Assembly: GCA_041664945.1 (NCBI GenBank)
Contig: JBAYJY010000007.1
Location: 1 to 59,516 of the forward strand
Reading direction: 5' to 3'
Source: JBAYJY01 sp041664945
GTDB taxonomy: Bacteria; UBP15; UBA6099
DNA length: 59,516 nucleotides
Below are positions 50,816-58,041 of this stretch, piece after piece. Under the pieces are notes generated by a model that worked only from the letters and a program-made list of their open reading frames with translations, was not told the origin of the DNA and made no database searches. Each line of letters starts with the position of its first letter. Position 1 is the first letter of the stretch. The position numbers were made by a program, and so were the translations under genes.

Positions 50816-52264
50816 ATGAATCTTGCAGATAACTTAAAAAATACGGCGGAGCGGTTTCCGGAGCGGACGGCGGGGGTATTTTACGACCGCCGGATTAGTT
50901 ACGAGCAGCTTTACCGCGATGTGAGCCGATTCGCGTATGCGCTTGGCGGAATGGATGTCGGGCCTGGAACGCGCGTGGCTTTGGTGTCGCCGAATACGCC
51001 GGATTACTGCGTCGGTTTTTACGGCGCTCTTGCCGCGGGCGCCGAGGTTGTGGCGGTTAATCCGCTGTATACGCCGCGCGAGATGGAATATATATTCCGT
51101 GACTCAAATGTAACTCATGTCATCGTGAATCCGATGTTCGAGGAGTCGGCGAAGGAGGCGATCAGGGAAAGGTCCATTCGGGTTATATACAGCGACGCCA
51201 TGGGCGACCCGGCGAAGCCGGACATAAAGAAGCTTATCGCTTCCGCCGGCGGCGAGGCTGCGCCGGCGAACCGCGCGCCGCAGGACACCGCGCTGATTGT
51301 TTATACCAACGCTTATAACGGATACTACATGGGGGCTTGTCTGACGCACGAGGGCCTGATATTCGACGCGGAAGCCTGCAAAACGGTGTCGGCAACGGTG
51401 GAGGAGGACGCGTTTTTCACGGTGATACCGCTGTTCCATGCGTTTTCAGCGACGGTGAACATGAATCTGCCGATTTTGGTGGGTGGCAAGATTGTTTTTC
51501 ACGAAATGTTCAAGGAGGAACGCGTAATCGAGGACCTCGAAAAAGAGCGTGTGTCGATCTTCGCGGCGGTGCCGACTGTTTTCCGTCGTCTGCTGGAAAA
51601 GTTCGGAAGCGCGGGGAAGGACTATTCGTGGGTGAAAGCGTTTGTGCCCGGCGGAGCGACGATGCCCGTGAAACTGATTGAGGATTTCAGCGCCGCATTT
51701 AATGCGAATATGTATGAAGGCTATGGGATAACGGAATGCGGGCCGGTGACGACGTCGAACCCGATATACAAGCGAGAGTCGAAACCGGGTTCCGTGGGGC
51801 AGCCGTTGGAGGGAGTCCGCGTTCGATTCGTTTCGCCTGACGGGCGGATACTGCCGCCGGGAGAGCGGGGCGAACTGGCGGTGAGCGGCAAGAACGTTAT
51901 GAGCGGCTATCTGAACCGGCCGGAGGAAACGGCGAAGTTCGTGAAAGACGGCTGGTTTTACACTGGAGACGAGGCATGGCAGGATGAGGAAGGCTATGTA
52001 TATCTGACCGGCCATGTGAGGCGTCTCATACTCGTGGGCGGTTTCAATGTTTATCCGGAGGAGGTTGAGAGGTTGTTGATGGAGCGCCCGGAAGTTCAGT
52101 CGTGCCGCGTGTACGGAATTCCCGACGTGAGTCTCGGCGAGAAGGTGATGGCCGAGGCGACGCTGAAGCCGGGAGTGAATGCGGATGCCGGGGAACTGCG
52201 AAAATATCTCCGCTCAATGCTCGCGGCGTATAAGACGCCAAGACGGGTGGAAATAATCGGGTGA
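50816..52264 (+). CDS. AMP-binding (acyl-CoA ligase-like) protein with defective motifs
   Basis: The 482-residue protein has the acyl-CoA synthetase fold: ISYEQLYRDVSRFAYALGGM and VALVSPNTPDYCVGFYGAL early, FFTVIPLFHAFSATVNMNLP (A4), YEGYGITECGPVTTSNP (A5), and WFYTGDEAWQDEEGYVYLTG (A7). The signature P-loop (usually TSGTTGxPKG) reads YTNAYNGYYMGACLTHEG (163-180). The GRxKD motif reads GHVRRLILVGG (399-409). The protein stops at KTPRRVEIIG, before the usual PxTxxGKxxR with the catalytic lysine. It is therefore probably not a working ligase. The ATG at 50816 is chosen over 50780 by family alignment. Neighbours give no clue to function. Confidence 0.75.
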   Translation: MNLADNLKNTAERFPERTAGVFYDRRISYEQLYRDVSRFAYALGGMDVGPGTRVALVSPNTPDYCVGFYGALAAGAEVVAVNPLYTPREMEYIFRDSNVTHVIVNPMFEESAKEAIRERSIRVIYSDAMGDPAKPDIKKLIASAGGEAAPANRAPQDTALIVYTNAYNGYYMGACLTHEGLIFDAEACKTVSATVEEDAFFTVIPLFHAFSATVNMNLPILVGGKIVFHEMFKEERVIEDLEKERVSIFAAVPTVFRRLLEKFGSAGKDYSWVKAFVPGGATMPVKLIEDFSAAFNANMYEGYGITECGPVTTSNPIYKRESKPGSVGQPLEGVRVRFVSPDGRILPPGERGELAVSGKNVMSGYLNRPEETAKFVKDGWFYTGDEAWQDEEGYVYLTGHVRRLILVGGFNVYPEEVERLLMERPEVQSCRVYGIPDVSLGEKVMAEATLKPGVNADAGELRKYLRSMLAAYKTPRRVEIIG

Positions 52265-52357
52265 AGAGTTCCGGGAACCGGGTGTCCGATAAGGATTAAG
52301 AAAAAATAAAGATGATTTGTCTGTAGTATTTAAAGGCATGGAACGGCAGCGTTTTTT

Positions 52358-52385
52358 TTGACTTTTGCGATAATGATAATATAAT
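52358..52385 (+). promoter_or_regulatory. sigma-70 promoter for the remB-like gene
   Basis: TTGACT (52358-52363), a 16-base spacer and a perfect TATAAT (52380-52385) lie about 100 bases upstream of the start at 52491. A short ATG frame right after it (52384) is probably leader RNA. Confidence 0.75.
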
Positions 52386-52490
52386 GGAGAAAGCGAAAAA
52401 TTCAGGCGAAACTGAGCGGGCGGGCTGTTCGCTGAGAAACAAAAAAACGGGCGCCGGCAATTGGGCCGCGCGCTTTCCGGAGGGCGCTAT

Positions 52491-52838
52491 ATGTTTCTGC
52501 ATATAGGCAACAATGTCCTTATAAAAAAAGAGAGCATCATAGGGATATTCAACATTTCCGCGCTTGCCGAGGACTTGAAAGGGAAGAAATTCCTGAACGA
52601 GGTGCGCGGGCGCAAGGACGTCAAGGACATTTCAGCCGGCAAGCAGACATCGATCGTGCTGACGGACGACGGCGTGTATATATCAAGAATCTCGACAGCG
52701 ACGCTGCAGGGCCGTTCACGGGATTCCGTGCAGGATATGCTTTCCGTGGAGACGATACCGGAGCCGGAAGAGAAAGCGGCGCCAGGCCTGACCGCCGAGG
52801 AAGAAGCGCTGCCGCTTGAGGACAGCGAGGATATTTGA
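52491..52838 (+). CDS. RemB-like DUF370 protein
   Basis: The 115-residue protein opens MFLHIGNNVLIKKESIIGIF, the typical start of the DUF370 (RemB/YaaB) family, with KQTSIVLTDDGVYISRISTA as the family core. The ATG at 52491 has GGAGGG 9 bases upstream; an ATG at 52461 would add residues not found in the family. The C-terminus is an acidic, Glu/Pro-rich tail (about 85-115) absent from short homologues. B. subtilis RemB acts with RemA in matrix regulation; a function here is not known. It is unlinked to gyrB or recF, the usual partners. Confidence 0.8.
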   Translation: MFLHIGNNVLIKKESIIGIFNISALAEDLKGKKFLNEVRGRKDVKDISAGKQTSIVLTDDGVYISRISTATLQGRSRDSVQDMLSVETIPEPEEKAAPGLTAEEEALPLEDSEDI

Positions 52839-52961
52839 ACCCCGGCGGCGGGAGAAACAAGCCAAACAAGAGTAATCGGAATCGAGTTCTGGATTGATTC
52901 GGCAAAATACGCCTTGCAAAGATGCTTTCACTATTGATATTGAAAGGCGCTGAAGACTTCA

Positions 52962-53966
52962 ATGGCGACCAACAGGCCGGAAGCGGCGCATTATGATAAG
53001 CTGGACGATGGACGAATGCAGTGCCGGTTGTGTCCGCATGAATGCGGGATAGCCGATGGAAAAAAGGGAATCTGCCGGACACGCGAGAATGCCGGCGGTC
53101 GCCTCGAACTGCTGAACTACGGCGAGTACACGTCGTTCGCGCTGGACCCGATAGAGAAAAAACCGCTCTATCATTTTCATCCGGGCGGCAAAATTCTCTC
53201 CATCGGAGGGAAGGGCTGCAACTTAACGTGCGCTTTCTGCCAGAACTGCGAGATATCGCAGGGCGATCCGCCTGCGCGGCATGTCGGCCCGGAAGAACTG
53301 GCGCGGGAAGTCGTCAAGCGGATGGACATGAGCATCGGGCTCGCGTACACATACAACGAGCCGTTTATATGGTTCGAGTTCATCCGGGATTCCGCGCCGC
53401 TGATACGCAAGGCGGGGGGGCGGATAGCTCTTGTCACGAACGGATTCGTTAACCCGGAACCGCTTGCGGAGCTGTTGCCGCACATAGACGCGATGAACGT
53501 GGACCTTAAGGCGTTCGACGATGAGTTCTACCGGAAACATTGCGGCGGGCGCATAGAACCGGTAAAGGAAACGATAGCGGCGGCTGTGCGGGCCGGAGTT
53601 CATGTGGAGTTGACGCTGTTGCTGATTCCGACTCTGAACGACTCTCCGGTCCGGCTCCACGAGCAGGCGGCATGGATTGCGTCGCTTTCAAAGGACATAC
53701 CGTTCCACATATCGCGGTATTTCCCTTGTTACAAGATGGACATTCCGGCGACGCCCGCGCCCGCGATCCGGAAGGCGCGCGAGATAGCGATGGAATATTT
53801 GAATTACGTATATGTCGGCAACGTCGGCGAAGCGGAAGCCGGGCGAACATTTTGCCCGTCGTGCAGGCATGCGGTCATCGAGCGGCGCGGTTACGAAACA
53901 GAACTGTCCGGGCTCGACGGCTCCAATTGCGCAAACTGCGGCGCCGCGATAGCTGTAAGAAGATAA
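52962..53966 (+). CDS. amrS: AmmeMemoRadiSam system radical SAM enzyme
   Basis: The 334-residue protein has an N-terminal Cys-rich segment (CRLCPHECGIADGKKGICRT), then a radical SAM core with GKGCNLTCAFCQNCEIS (Cys86, Cys90, Cys93). Sections DPIEKKPLYHFHPGGKILS and LAYTYNEPFIWFEFI are the family hallmarks. A C-terminal zinc-ribbon-like tail (FCPSCRHAVIERRG, then NCANCGAAI) ends it. Relatives form a conserved trio with AMMECR1 and Memo proteins; neither is in this window. The reaction is unknown. The start lacks a clear ribosome binding site. Confidence 0.88.
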   Translation: MATNRPEAAHYDKLDDGRMQCRLCPHECGIADGKKGICRTRENAGGRLELLNYGEYTSFALDPIEKKPLYHFHPGGKILSIGGKGCNLTCAFCQNCEISQGDPPARHVGPEELAREVVKRMDMSIGLAYTYNEPFIWFEFIRDSAPLIRKAGGRIALVTNGFVNPEPLAELLPHIDAMNVDLKAFDDEFYRKHCGGRIEPVKETIAAAVRAGVHVELTLLLIPTLNDSPVRLHEQAAWIASLSKDIPFHISRYFPCYKMDIPATPAPAIRKAREIAMEYLNYVYVGNVGEAEAGRTFCPSCRHAVIERRGYETELSGLDGSNCANCGAAIAVRR

Positions 53967-53984
53967 AATAAACGGAGGCTCTAC

Positions 53985-54968
53985 ATGAACCGTAATCGCA
54001 ATATTGCGATAGGCTGCGGACTGGTCGTGGTTTTTATGATGATGTTTTCGATAGTGATAGGGCTTGTTACGGCTCAGTTCAGGAGCCGGACGTCGTCGGG
54101 GAACAGCGTATTTTCAAATATCAAGACGAGCGCCGGCGGCGAAAAAATCGGCCTGATCTATTTGACGGGCGTGATCCACTCCGGGCGTTCGGGCGGCGGC
54201 TTGATGGGCGAACAGACGAGCGGCTCGGACACTCTTGTGAACCTGTTGGAGAGCGCGGGCAGGGACGAGAGCATTAAGGCGGTCGTGCTGCGCGTGAACA
54301 CTCCGGGCGGCAGTCCGGCCGGATCGCAGGAAATTTATAATGAAATCATGCGCCTGAAAAGCAAATACAAAAAACCAGTAATCGTTTCGATGGGCGATGT
54401 CGCTGCATCCGGCGGCTATTACGTTTCGAGCGCCGCCGACACGATCTTCGCGGACCCCGCCACGCTCACCGGCAGCATCGGCGTGATCATGAGTTTGCTG
54501 AATTACAACGGGCTGTTCGAAAAGGTCGGCCTCGAATCGGTTGTTATGAAGAGCGGCAAGTATAAGGACATAGGCTCGCCGACCCGGAAGATGACGCCGG
54601 AAGAGCAGGCGATTCTTCAGTCGGCTATAGACGACCTGCACCAGCAGTTCATGAGCGATGTGGCGGTTGGCCGCAAGATGAAGCTTGAGGAAGTGGTGAA
54701 AATCGCCGACGGCCGTTTTTTCACCGGCGAGCAGGCGATGCGGTTGAAGCTTGTCGACAAGATGGGCGGCTTGCGTGACGCGATAGAGTACGCAGCGAAG
54801 AAAACCGGGCTTGATATGCCGGTTGAAGTTGAGAATTTACAGAAAGAGAATCCGTTTTCAGCGCTGTTCGGGTCCACGAGCCAAGTGGCTCCGGGCATGA
54901 TGAAGAAGGCGGCGCTGCAGCAGGCAGTAGAAGCGCTGCTGCTGAATCCGGTATTGAATCCGCAATGA
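53985..54968 (+). CDS. sppA: signal peptide peptidase SppA
   Basis: The 327-residue membrane protease degrades signal peptides. One N-terminal membrane helix (GCGLVVVFMMMFSIVIGLVT) is followed by a single SppA (S49) domain: LRVNTPGGSPAGSQEIYNEI, MGDVAASGGYYVSSAADTIF with the nucleophile Ser142, DPATLTGSIGVIMSL, and KSGKYKDIGSPTRKMTPEE, where a Lys (192 or 194) is the general base. The short single-domain form is as in B. subtilis. It overlaps maf by ATGA (54965-54968). Confidence 0.94.
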   Translation: MNRNRNIAIGCGLVVVFMMMFSIVIGLVTAQFRSRTSSGNSVFSNIKTSAGGEKIGLIYLTGVIHSGRSGGGLMGEQTSGSDTLVNLLESAGRDESIKAVVLRVNTPGGSPAGSQEIYNEIMRLKSKYKKPVIVSMGDVAASGGYYVSSAADTIFADPATLTGSIGVIMSLLNYNGLFEKVGLESVVMKSGKYKDIGSPTRKMTPEEQAILQSAIDDLHQQFMSDVAVGRKMKLEEVVKIADGRFFTGEQAMRLKLVDKMGGLRDAIEYAAKKTGLDMPVEVENLQKENPFSALFGSTSQVAPGMMKKAALQQAVEALLLNPVLNPQ

Positions 54969-55582
54969 GGAAGTTGCTGCTTGCGTCCGGTTCGCCGCGT
55001 CGCGCGTCGCTGTTGGCGGCGGCCGGCGTTGATTGCGAAATATTTAGTTGGGAATGCGAGGAGGAGCAGGCGGTCGTAGGCGAAGACCCGGCGGGATATG
55101 CGTTGCGGGCGGCGGAAGGCAAGCTTGAGGCGGCTCTTAATGCCGCGGCGGCTGTCGCCGGCAATCAGGGCGCGATCGCGATCTGCGCCGACACTGTTGT
55201 CGCGTCGGGCGGCGAAATATTCGGGAAGCCGGCTGACTCGGCTGACGCGAGAAGGATGCTTGTCGCGCTGAGCGGCCGTGCGCACCAGGTCCATACCGGA
55301 GTCGCGATCGGCGAAGTCGGCGGCGCGAGGCGTGCGACATTTGTTGAGACGACGGAAGTTCGCTTTCTGCCTCTTTCGCTGGAAACTATAGAAGCGTACA
55401 TAGAAACGGGCGAGCCGATGGACAAGGCGGGCGCCTATGGAATACAGGAACGGGCGGCGGCGTTCGTCGCCGGGGTGAGCGGTTGCTACGCCAATGTGGT
55501 GGGGCTGCCGGTGAGCGGCGTGATGCGCCGGCTCGAAGAAATATTCGACATCAGATCAGAAGAGTTTTGGAGAAAGCCGTGA
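54965..55582 (+). CDS. maf: Maf-type nucleoside triphosphate pyrophosphatase
   Basis: The 205-residue protein hydrolyses non-canonical or dTTP/UTP-type nucleotides. It opens KLLLASGSPRRASLLAAAGV, has ICADTVVASGGEIFGKPADS (DTVV, the metal-binding motif), LSGRAHQVHTGVAIGEVGGA and ETTEVRFLPLSLETIEAYIE with the typical GEPMDKAGAYGIQERAAAFV. It overlaps sppA before it and mreB after it (GTGA at 55579-55582), so it is the middle of a coupled cell-wall/cell-cycle cluster. Confidence 0.93.
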   Translation: MRKLLLASGSPRRASLLAAAGVDCEIFSWECEEEQAVVGEDPAGYALRAAEGKLEAALNAAAAVAGNQGAIAICADTVVASGGEIFGKPADSADARRMLVALSGRAHQVHTGVAIGEVGGARRATFVETTEVRFLPLSLETIEAYIETGEPMDKAGAYGIQERAAAFVAGVSGCYANVVGLPVSGVMRRLEEIFDIRSEEFWRKP

Positions 55583-56631
55583 ATTTGTTCAGTTCAGTTA
55601 AGAATTTGCTAAGCGTTGATTTGGGAATAGACATGGGAACCACGCGCACGAGGGTGTTTTTGCGCGGCAGCGGCGTTGTGCTCGACGAGCCGACATTCGC
55701 GGCGGTGAGTTACCGCGAGGGGAAGGTCGTGTCGGTCGGGAAGGAAGCGTACAAGCTGTTCGGCCGCTGTCCGCCGCATGTCGAGGTGGTAACCCCATTA
55801 GGGAAGGGCGCGATAGAGAACTTTGAGATAGCGGAGTCCATGTTGCGCGAGTTTCTGGACCTGATATTCAAGAAGAAGGCGCTGCTTGGCGCGCGGATAA
55901 CGATAGTCGTGCCGTCGGGCGCGACGGACGTGGAAAAGAAAGCGTTCGAGGATATAGCGATGCAGGTCGGGGGCCGTGAGGTGTATCTGATCGAGGCGCC
56001 GATCGCGGCCGCTATAGGGATGGGGCTGCCTATCGAACAGGCGCGCGGACTGGTTGTGTTCAATCTCGGAGGCGGAACCACGCAGTCGGCGGTTTTTGCG
56101 TCGGGCGAGGTCATCTCCACGCATTCAGATTCGTTCGGCGGCGAAGACCTGACCGAAGCGATTGTATCCGGCATCCGGAAAAATCATAAGATACTGATCG
56201 GCGCTCACACCGCCGACCAACTCAAAGTCTCGATGGGCAGCGCCTACCCGACGGACAAGGACGAGACGCGCGAGATATACGGAAAGAGCGTGGTGGACGG
56301 ACTGCCGCGCGCGGTGTTCGTCTCGAACTGGGAAATCCGGGAGATGATGGAGGGGCCTCTCGATAAGATCGTGAATACTATCAAAGAGGACCTCGAGCGC
56401 GTTCCGCCCGAGTTGTCCGAGGATATAAAGAAGACCGGGATACATCTCACGGGCGGCAATTCGCTCGTGCGCGGTTTCGCGAGCCTGATCGAGCACATAA
56501 CCGGCGTCCGGTGCGTAACATCCAAGAAAGGGCAACTCGCGTGCATAGCCGGCACGGAACGGATAATCAACAATCTAAAGCAGTACGGGAGGCTGACGAT
56601 CTCGACGCACAGCCGGCGCTTTATCGGCTGA
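55579..56631 (+). CDS. mreB: rod shape-determining actin homologue MreB, with altered ATPase motif
   Basis: The 350-residue actin-like protein organises wall synthesis with MreC, MreD and PBP2. The GTG at 55579 (GGAG upstream, overlapping maf) is the start; the frame opens further upstream inside maf. It has LGIDMGTTRTRVFLRGSGVV (phosphate 1), EAPIAAAIGMGLPIEQARGL (connect 1), SFGGEDLTEAIVSGIRKNHK and GIHLTGGNSLVRGF (adenosine). Phosphate 2 normally reads DIGGGTTE; here it reads NLGGGTTQ (residues 162-169). Asp to Asn and Glu to Gln changes fall in residues used for metal binding and hydrolysis in the family. The start, overlaps and order are normal. Confidence 0.93.
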   Translation: MNLFSSVKNLLSVDLGIDMGTTRTRVFLRGSGVVLDEPTFAAVSYREGKVVSVGKEAYKLFGRCPPHVEVVTPLGKGAIENFEIAESMLREFLDLIFKKKALLGARITIVVPSGATDVEKKAFEDIAMQVGGREVYLIEAPIAAAIGMGLPIEQARGLVVFNLGGGTTQSAVFASGEVISTHSDSFGGEDLTEAIVSGIRKNHKILIGAHTADQLKVSMGSAYPTDKDETREIYGKSVVDGLPRAVFVSNWEIREMMEGPLDKIVNTIKEDLERVPPELSEDIKKTGIHLTGGNSLVRGFASLIEHITGVRCVTSKKGQLACIAGTERIINNLKQYGRLTISTHSRRFIG

Positions 56632-56668
56632 CCCGCGCCGGCCGGGCGGCGCGCCGGCGAAAACCACA

Positions 56669-57448
56669 ATGTTTTTACTTAAAAGAATCCGATACATTTT
56701 GTTGCTGATAGTCGTCATCGCCGTGGCGGGCTTCTTTCGCTGGAACGGGCGTGTCAGCGTCGTCGAGCAGGTTGTCGGCTGGGTGAACTCGACAGTAATC
56801 GGAACGGCGCGCGGCGTTTCGCTGCCGTTCGGGCCTTACGGCGCGATGAAAAAAGAGATCGCCGAGATGGAGATCGAGCGGGCGCGGCTGCTGGACCTGT
56901 TGGCGCGCTCACGGGTAAAGACGAAGCGGCTGGAGTTCCAACTCGGGCTGCGCGAATCGAGAATGCCGCTCGCGCTCGAAAAAGACGGCGTGGTCGCGCA
57001 TGTGGTTGCGCGGGACCCGGAATCATGGCATATGTCGGTCATAGCGGACCGGGGCCTGAACCACGGAGTGCGCAAGGGATACATCGCGCTCACCGGCGCC
57101 GGACTTGCCGGCCGCGTGACGGAAGTGACGGCAACAACTGCGACGGTGACGCTGATAACCGGAAACGGAACGGCAACAAGCGTTGTCGCGCCGAAGAGAT
57201 CGGTGTATGGCATAGCGTTCGGAGACGGGACCGGCCTGATTGAGATCCGGTCTCTGCCGTCGAGCGTGCGGCTGAAGCGCGGCGATTTTGTAACCACATC
57301 CGGGTACGGCGGCAACTATCCGGCGGGATTGCCGATCGGCCGCATCGCGAGTTTCAAAATATTTCACAAGGAATTGTCGCCGCGCGTCAAAGTAAAACCG
57401 GCCGCCGACATGGCGAACATTTATTATCTGCTTCTGGTGGCGCCATGA
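56669..57448 (+). CDS. mreC: rod shape-determining protein MreC
   Basis: The 259-residue protein has one N-terminal membrane helix (YILLLIVVIAVAGFF), a coiled coil (about 60-95, EIAEMEIERARLLDLLARSR) and a periplasmic beta domain: ARDPESWHMSVIADRGLNHG, VRKGYIALTGAGLAGRV, GDGTGLIEIRSLPSSVRLKR and GGNYPAGLPIGRIASFK. It scaffolds MreB, MreD and PBP2. No strong ribosome binding site is seen before the ATG. The stop overlaps mreD (ATGA). Confidence 0.94.
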   Translation: MFLLKRIRYILLLIVVIAVAGFFRWNGRVSVVEQVVGWVNSTVIGTARGVSLPFGPYGAMKKEIAEMEIERARLLDLLARSRVKTKRLEFQLGLRESRMPLALEKDGVVAHVVARDPESWHMSVIADRGLNHGVRKGYIALTGAGLAGRVTEVTATTATVTLITGNGTATSVVAPKRSVYGIAFGDGTGLIEIRSLPSSVRLKRGDFVTTSGYGGNYPAGLPIGRIASFKIFHKELSPRVKVKPAADMANIYYLLLVAP

Positions 57449-57939
57449 AAAAAAGCGGCCGTTGGCATTATACCGTTCTCTGGCTCCTGTTATTCGTATG
57501 GCTGAACATGTATCCGTTTCGCGGTTTTCTTTTTCCGCTGAGCGGTTTGCAGTTTGTGTTGTGTTTTGCGCTGATGGCGACGTTTCATTTTGAGGAAGCG
57601 GCGGCGGCGGCGATGGCGGTCGCGGCTGGCGCGCTGCTGGACGCGATAACGGGAGGCTTCATACACACGCTGGCGTTCGCGGCGGTTTTCTTTGCCGCGA
57701 AGTTGCTCAAAAGCATGTTCTACCGGCCGGGCTCAGCGTTTCATGCTCTGGCGTACGCGCCGCTTGTTTTGATCGCCAACGCGGCGCTTTATGTCGGAAC
57801 GGCCGGCCCGGGGTTTTCACTGTCCGGCGCGCCGGCTGTTTATCTGCTGGAATGGAGCGGAATCAACTTTGCGCTGTTTCTGGCGATGGTATTGCTTTTC
57901 AAGCCGCGCGGACGCGCGGTCATGTACAAAATGCGGTGA
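57445..57939 (+). CDS. mreD: rod shape-determining protein MreD
   Basis: The 164-residue hydrophobic protein has four to five membrane helices (WLLLFVWLNMYPFRGFLF, AAAAMAVAAGALLDAITGGF, and a last one ending LFLAMVLLFKPRG). Sequence is weakly conserved in this family; position after mreC with a 4-base overlap, size and topology make MreD the clear call. A short A-rich and G-rich gap leads to mrdA. Confidence 0.88.
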   Translation: MKKSGRWHYTVLWLLLFVWLNMYPFRGFLFPLSGLQFVLCFALMATFHFEEAAAAAMAVAAGALLDAITGGFIHTLAFAAVFFAAKLLKSMFYRPGSAFHALAYAPLVLIANAALYVGTAGPGFSLSGAPAVYLLEWSGINFALFLAMVLLFKPRGRAVMYKMR

Positions 57940-57943
57940 AAAG

Positions 57944-57968
57944 GCAGAATACAGAATGCAATAACAGA
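57944..57968. repeat. AGAATACAGAATGCAATAAC spacer sequence
   Basis: GGCAGAATACAGAATGCAAT and the next few bases form a low-complexity spacer of the same flavour as the GTAGACGG repeats. It is a single copy in the window. Confidence 0.35.
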
Positions 57969-57989
57969 GAAAGGCAAAAGATAAAAAAC

Positions 57990-58021
57990 GGGGGCTGGGG
58001 ACTGGCGGTTGGGGGTCGGGG
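57990..58021 (+). other. potential G-quadruplex tract upstream of mrdA
   Basis: Four G-runs occur on the plus strand (GGGGG, GGGG, GGGGG, GGGG) with loops CT, ACTGGCGGTT and TC. The last run ends 20 bases before the mrdA start. The sequence fits a four-tetrad G-quadruplex in RNA or the coding strand. Confidence 0.5.
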
Positions 58022-58041
58022 AAAGCCTGAAAATTAGAAAT

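Noticed and set aside
52384..52503. A 39-codon ATG frame directly after the remB promoter
   Set aside because: It overlaps the true ribosome binding site and start of the RemB-like gene and has no ribosome binding site of its own; probably leader RNA.
55483..56631. A 382-codon mreB starting inside maf
   Set aside because: The extra 32 codons overlap maf in another frame; the GTG at 55579 has a ribosome binding site and the family start.
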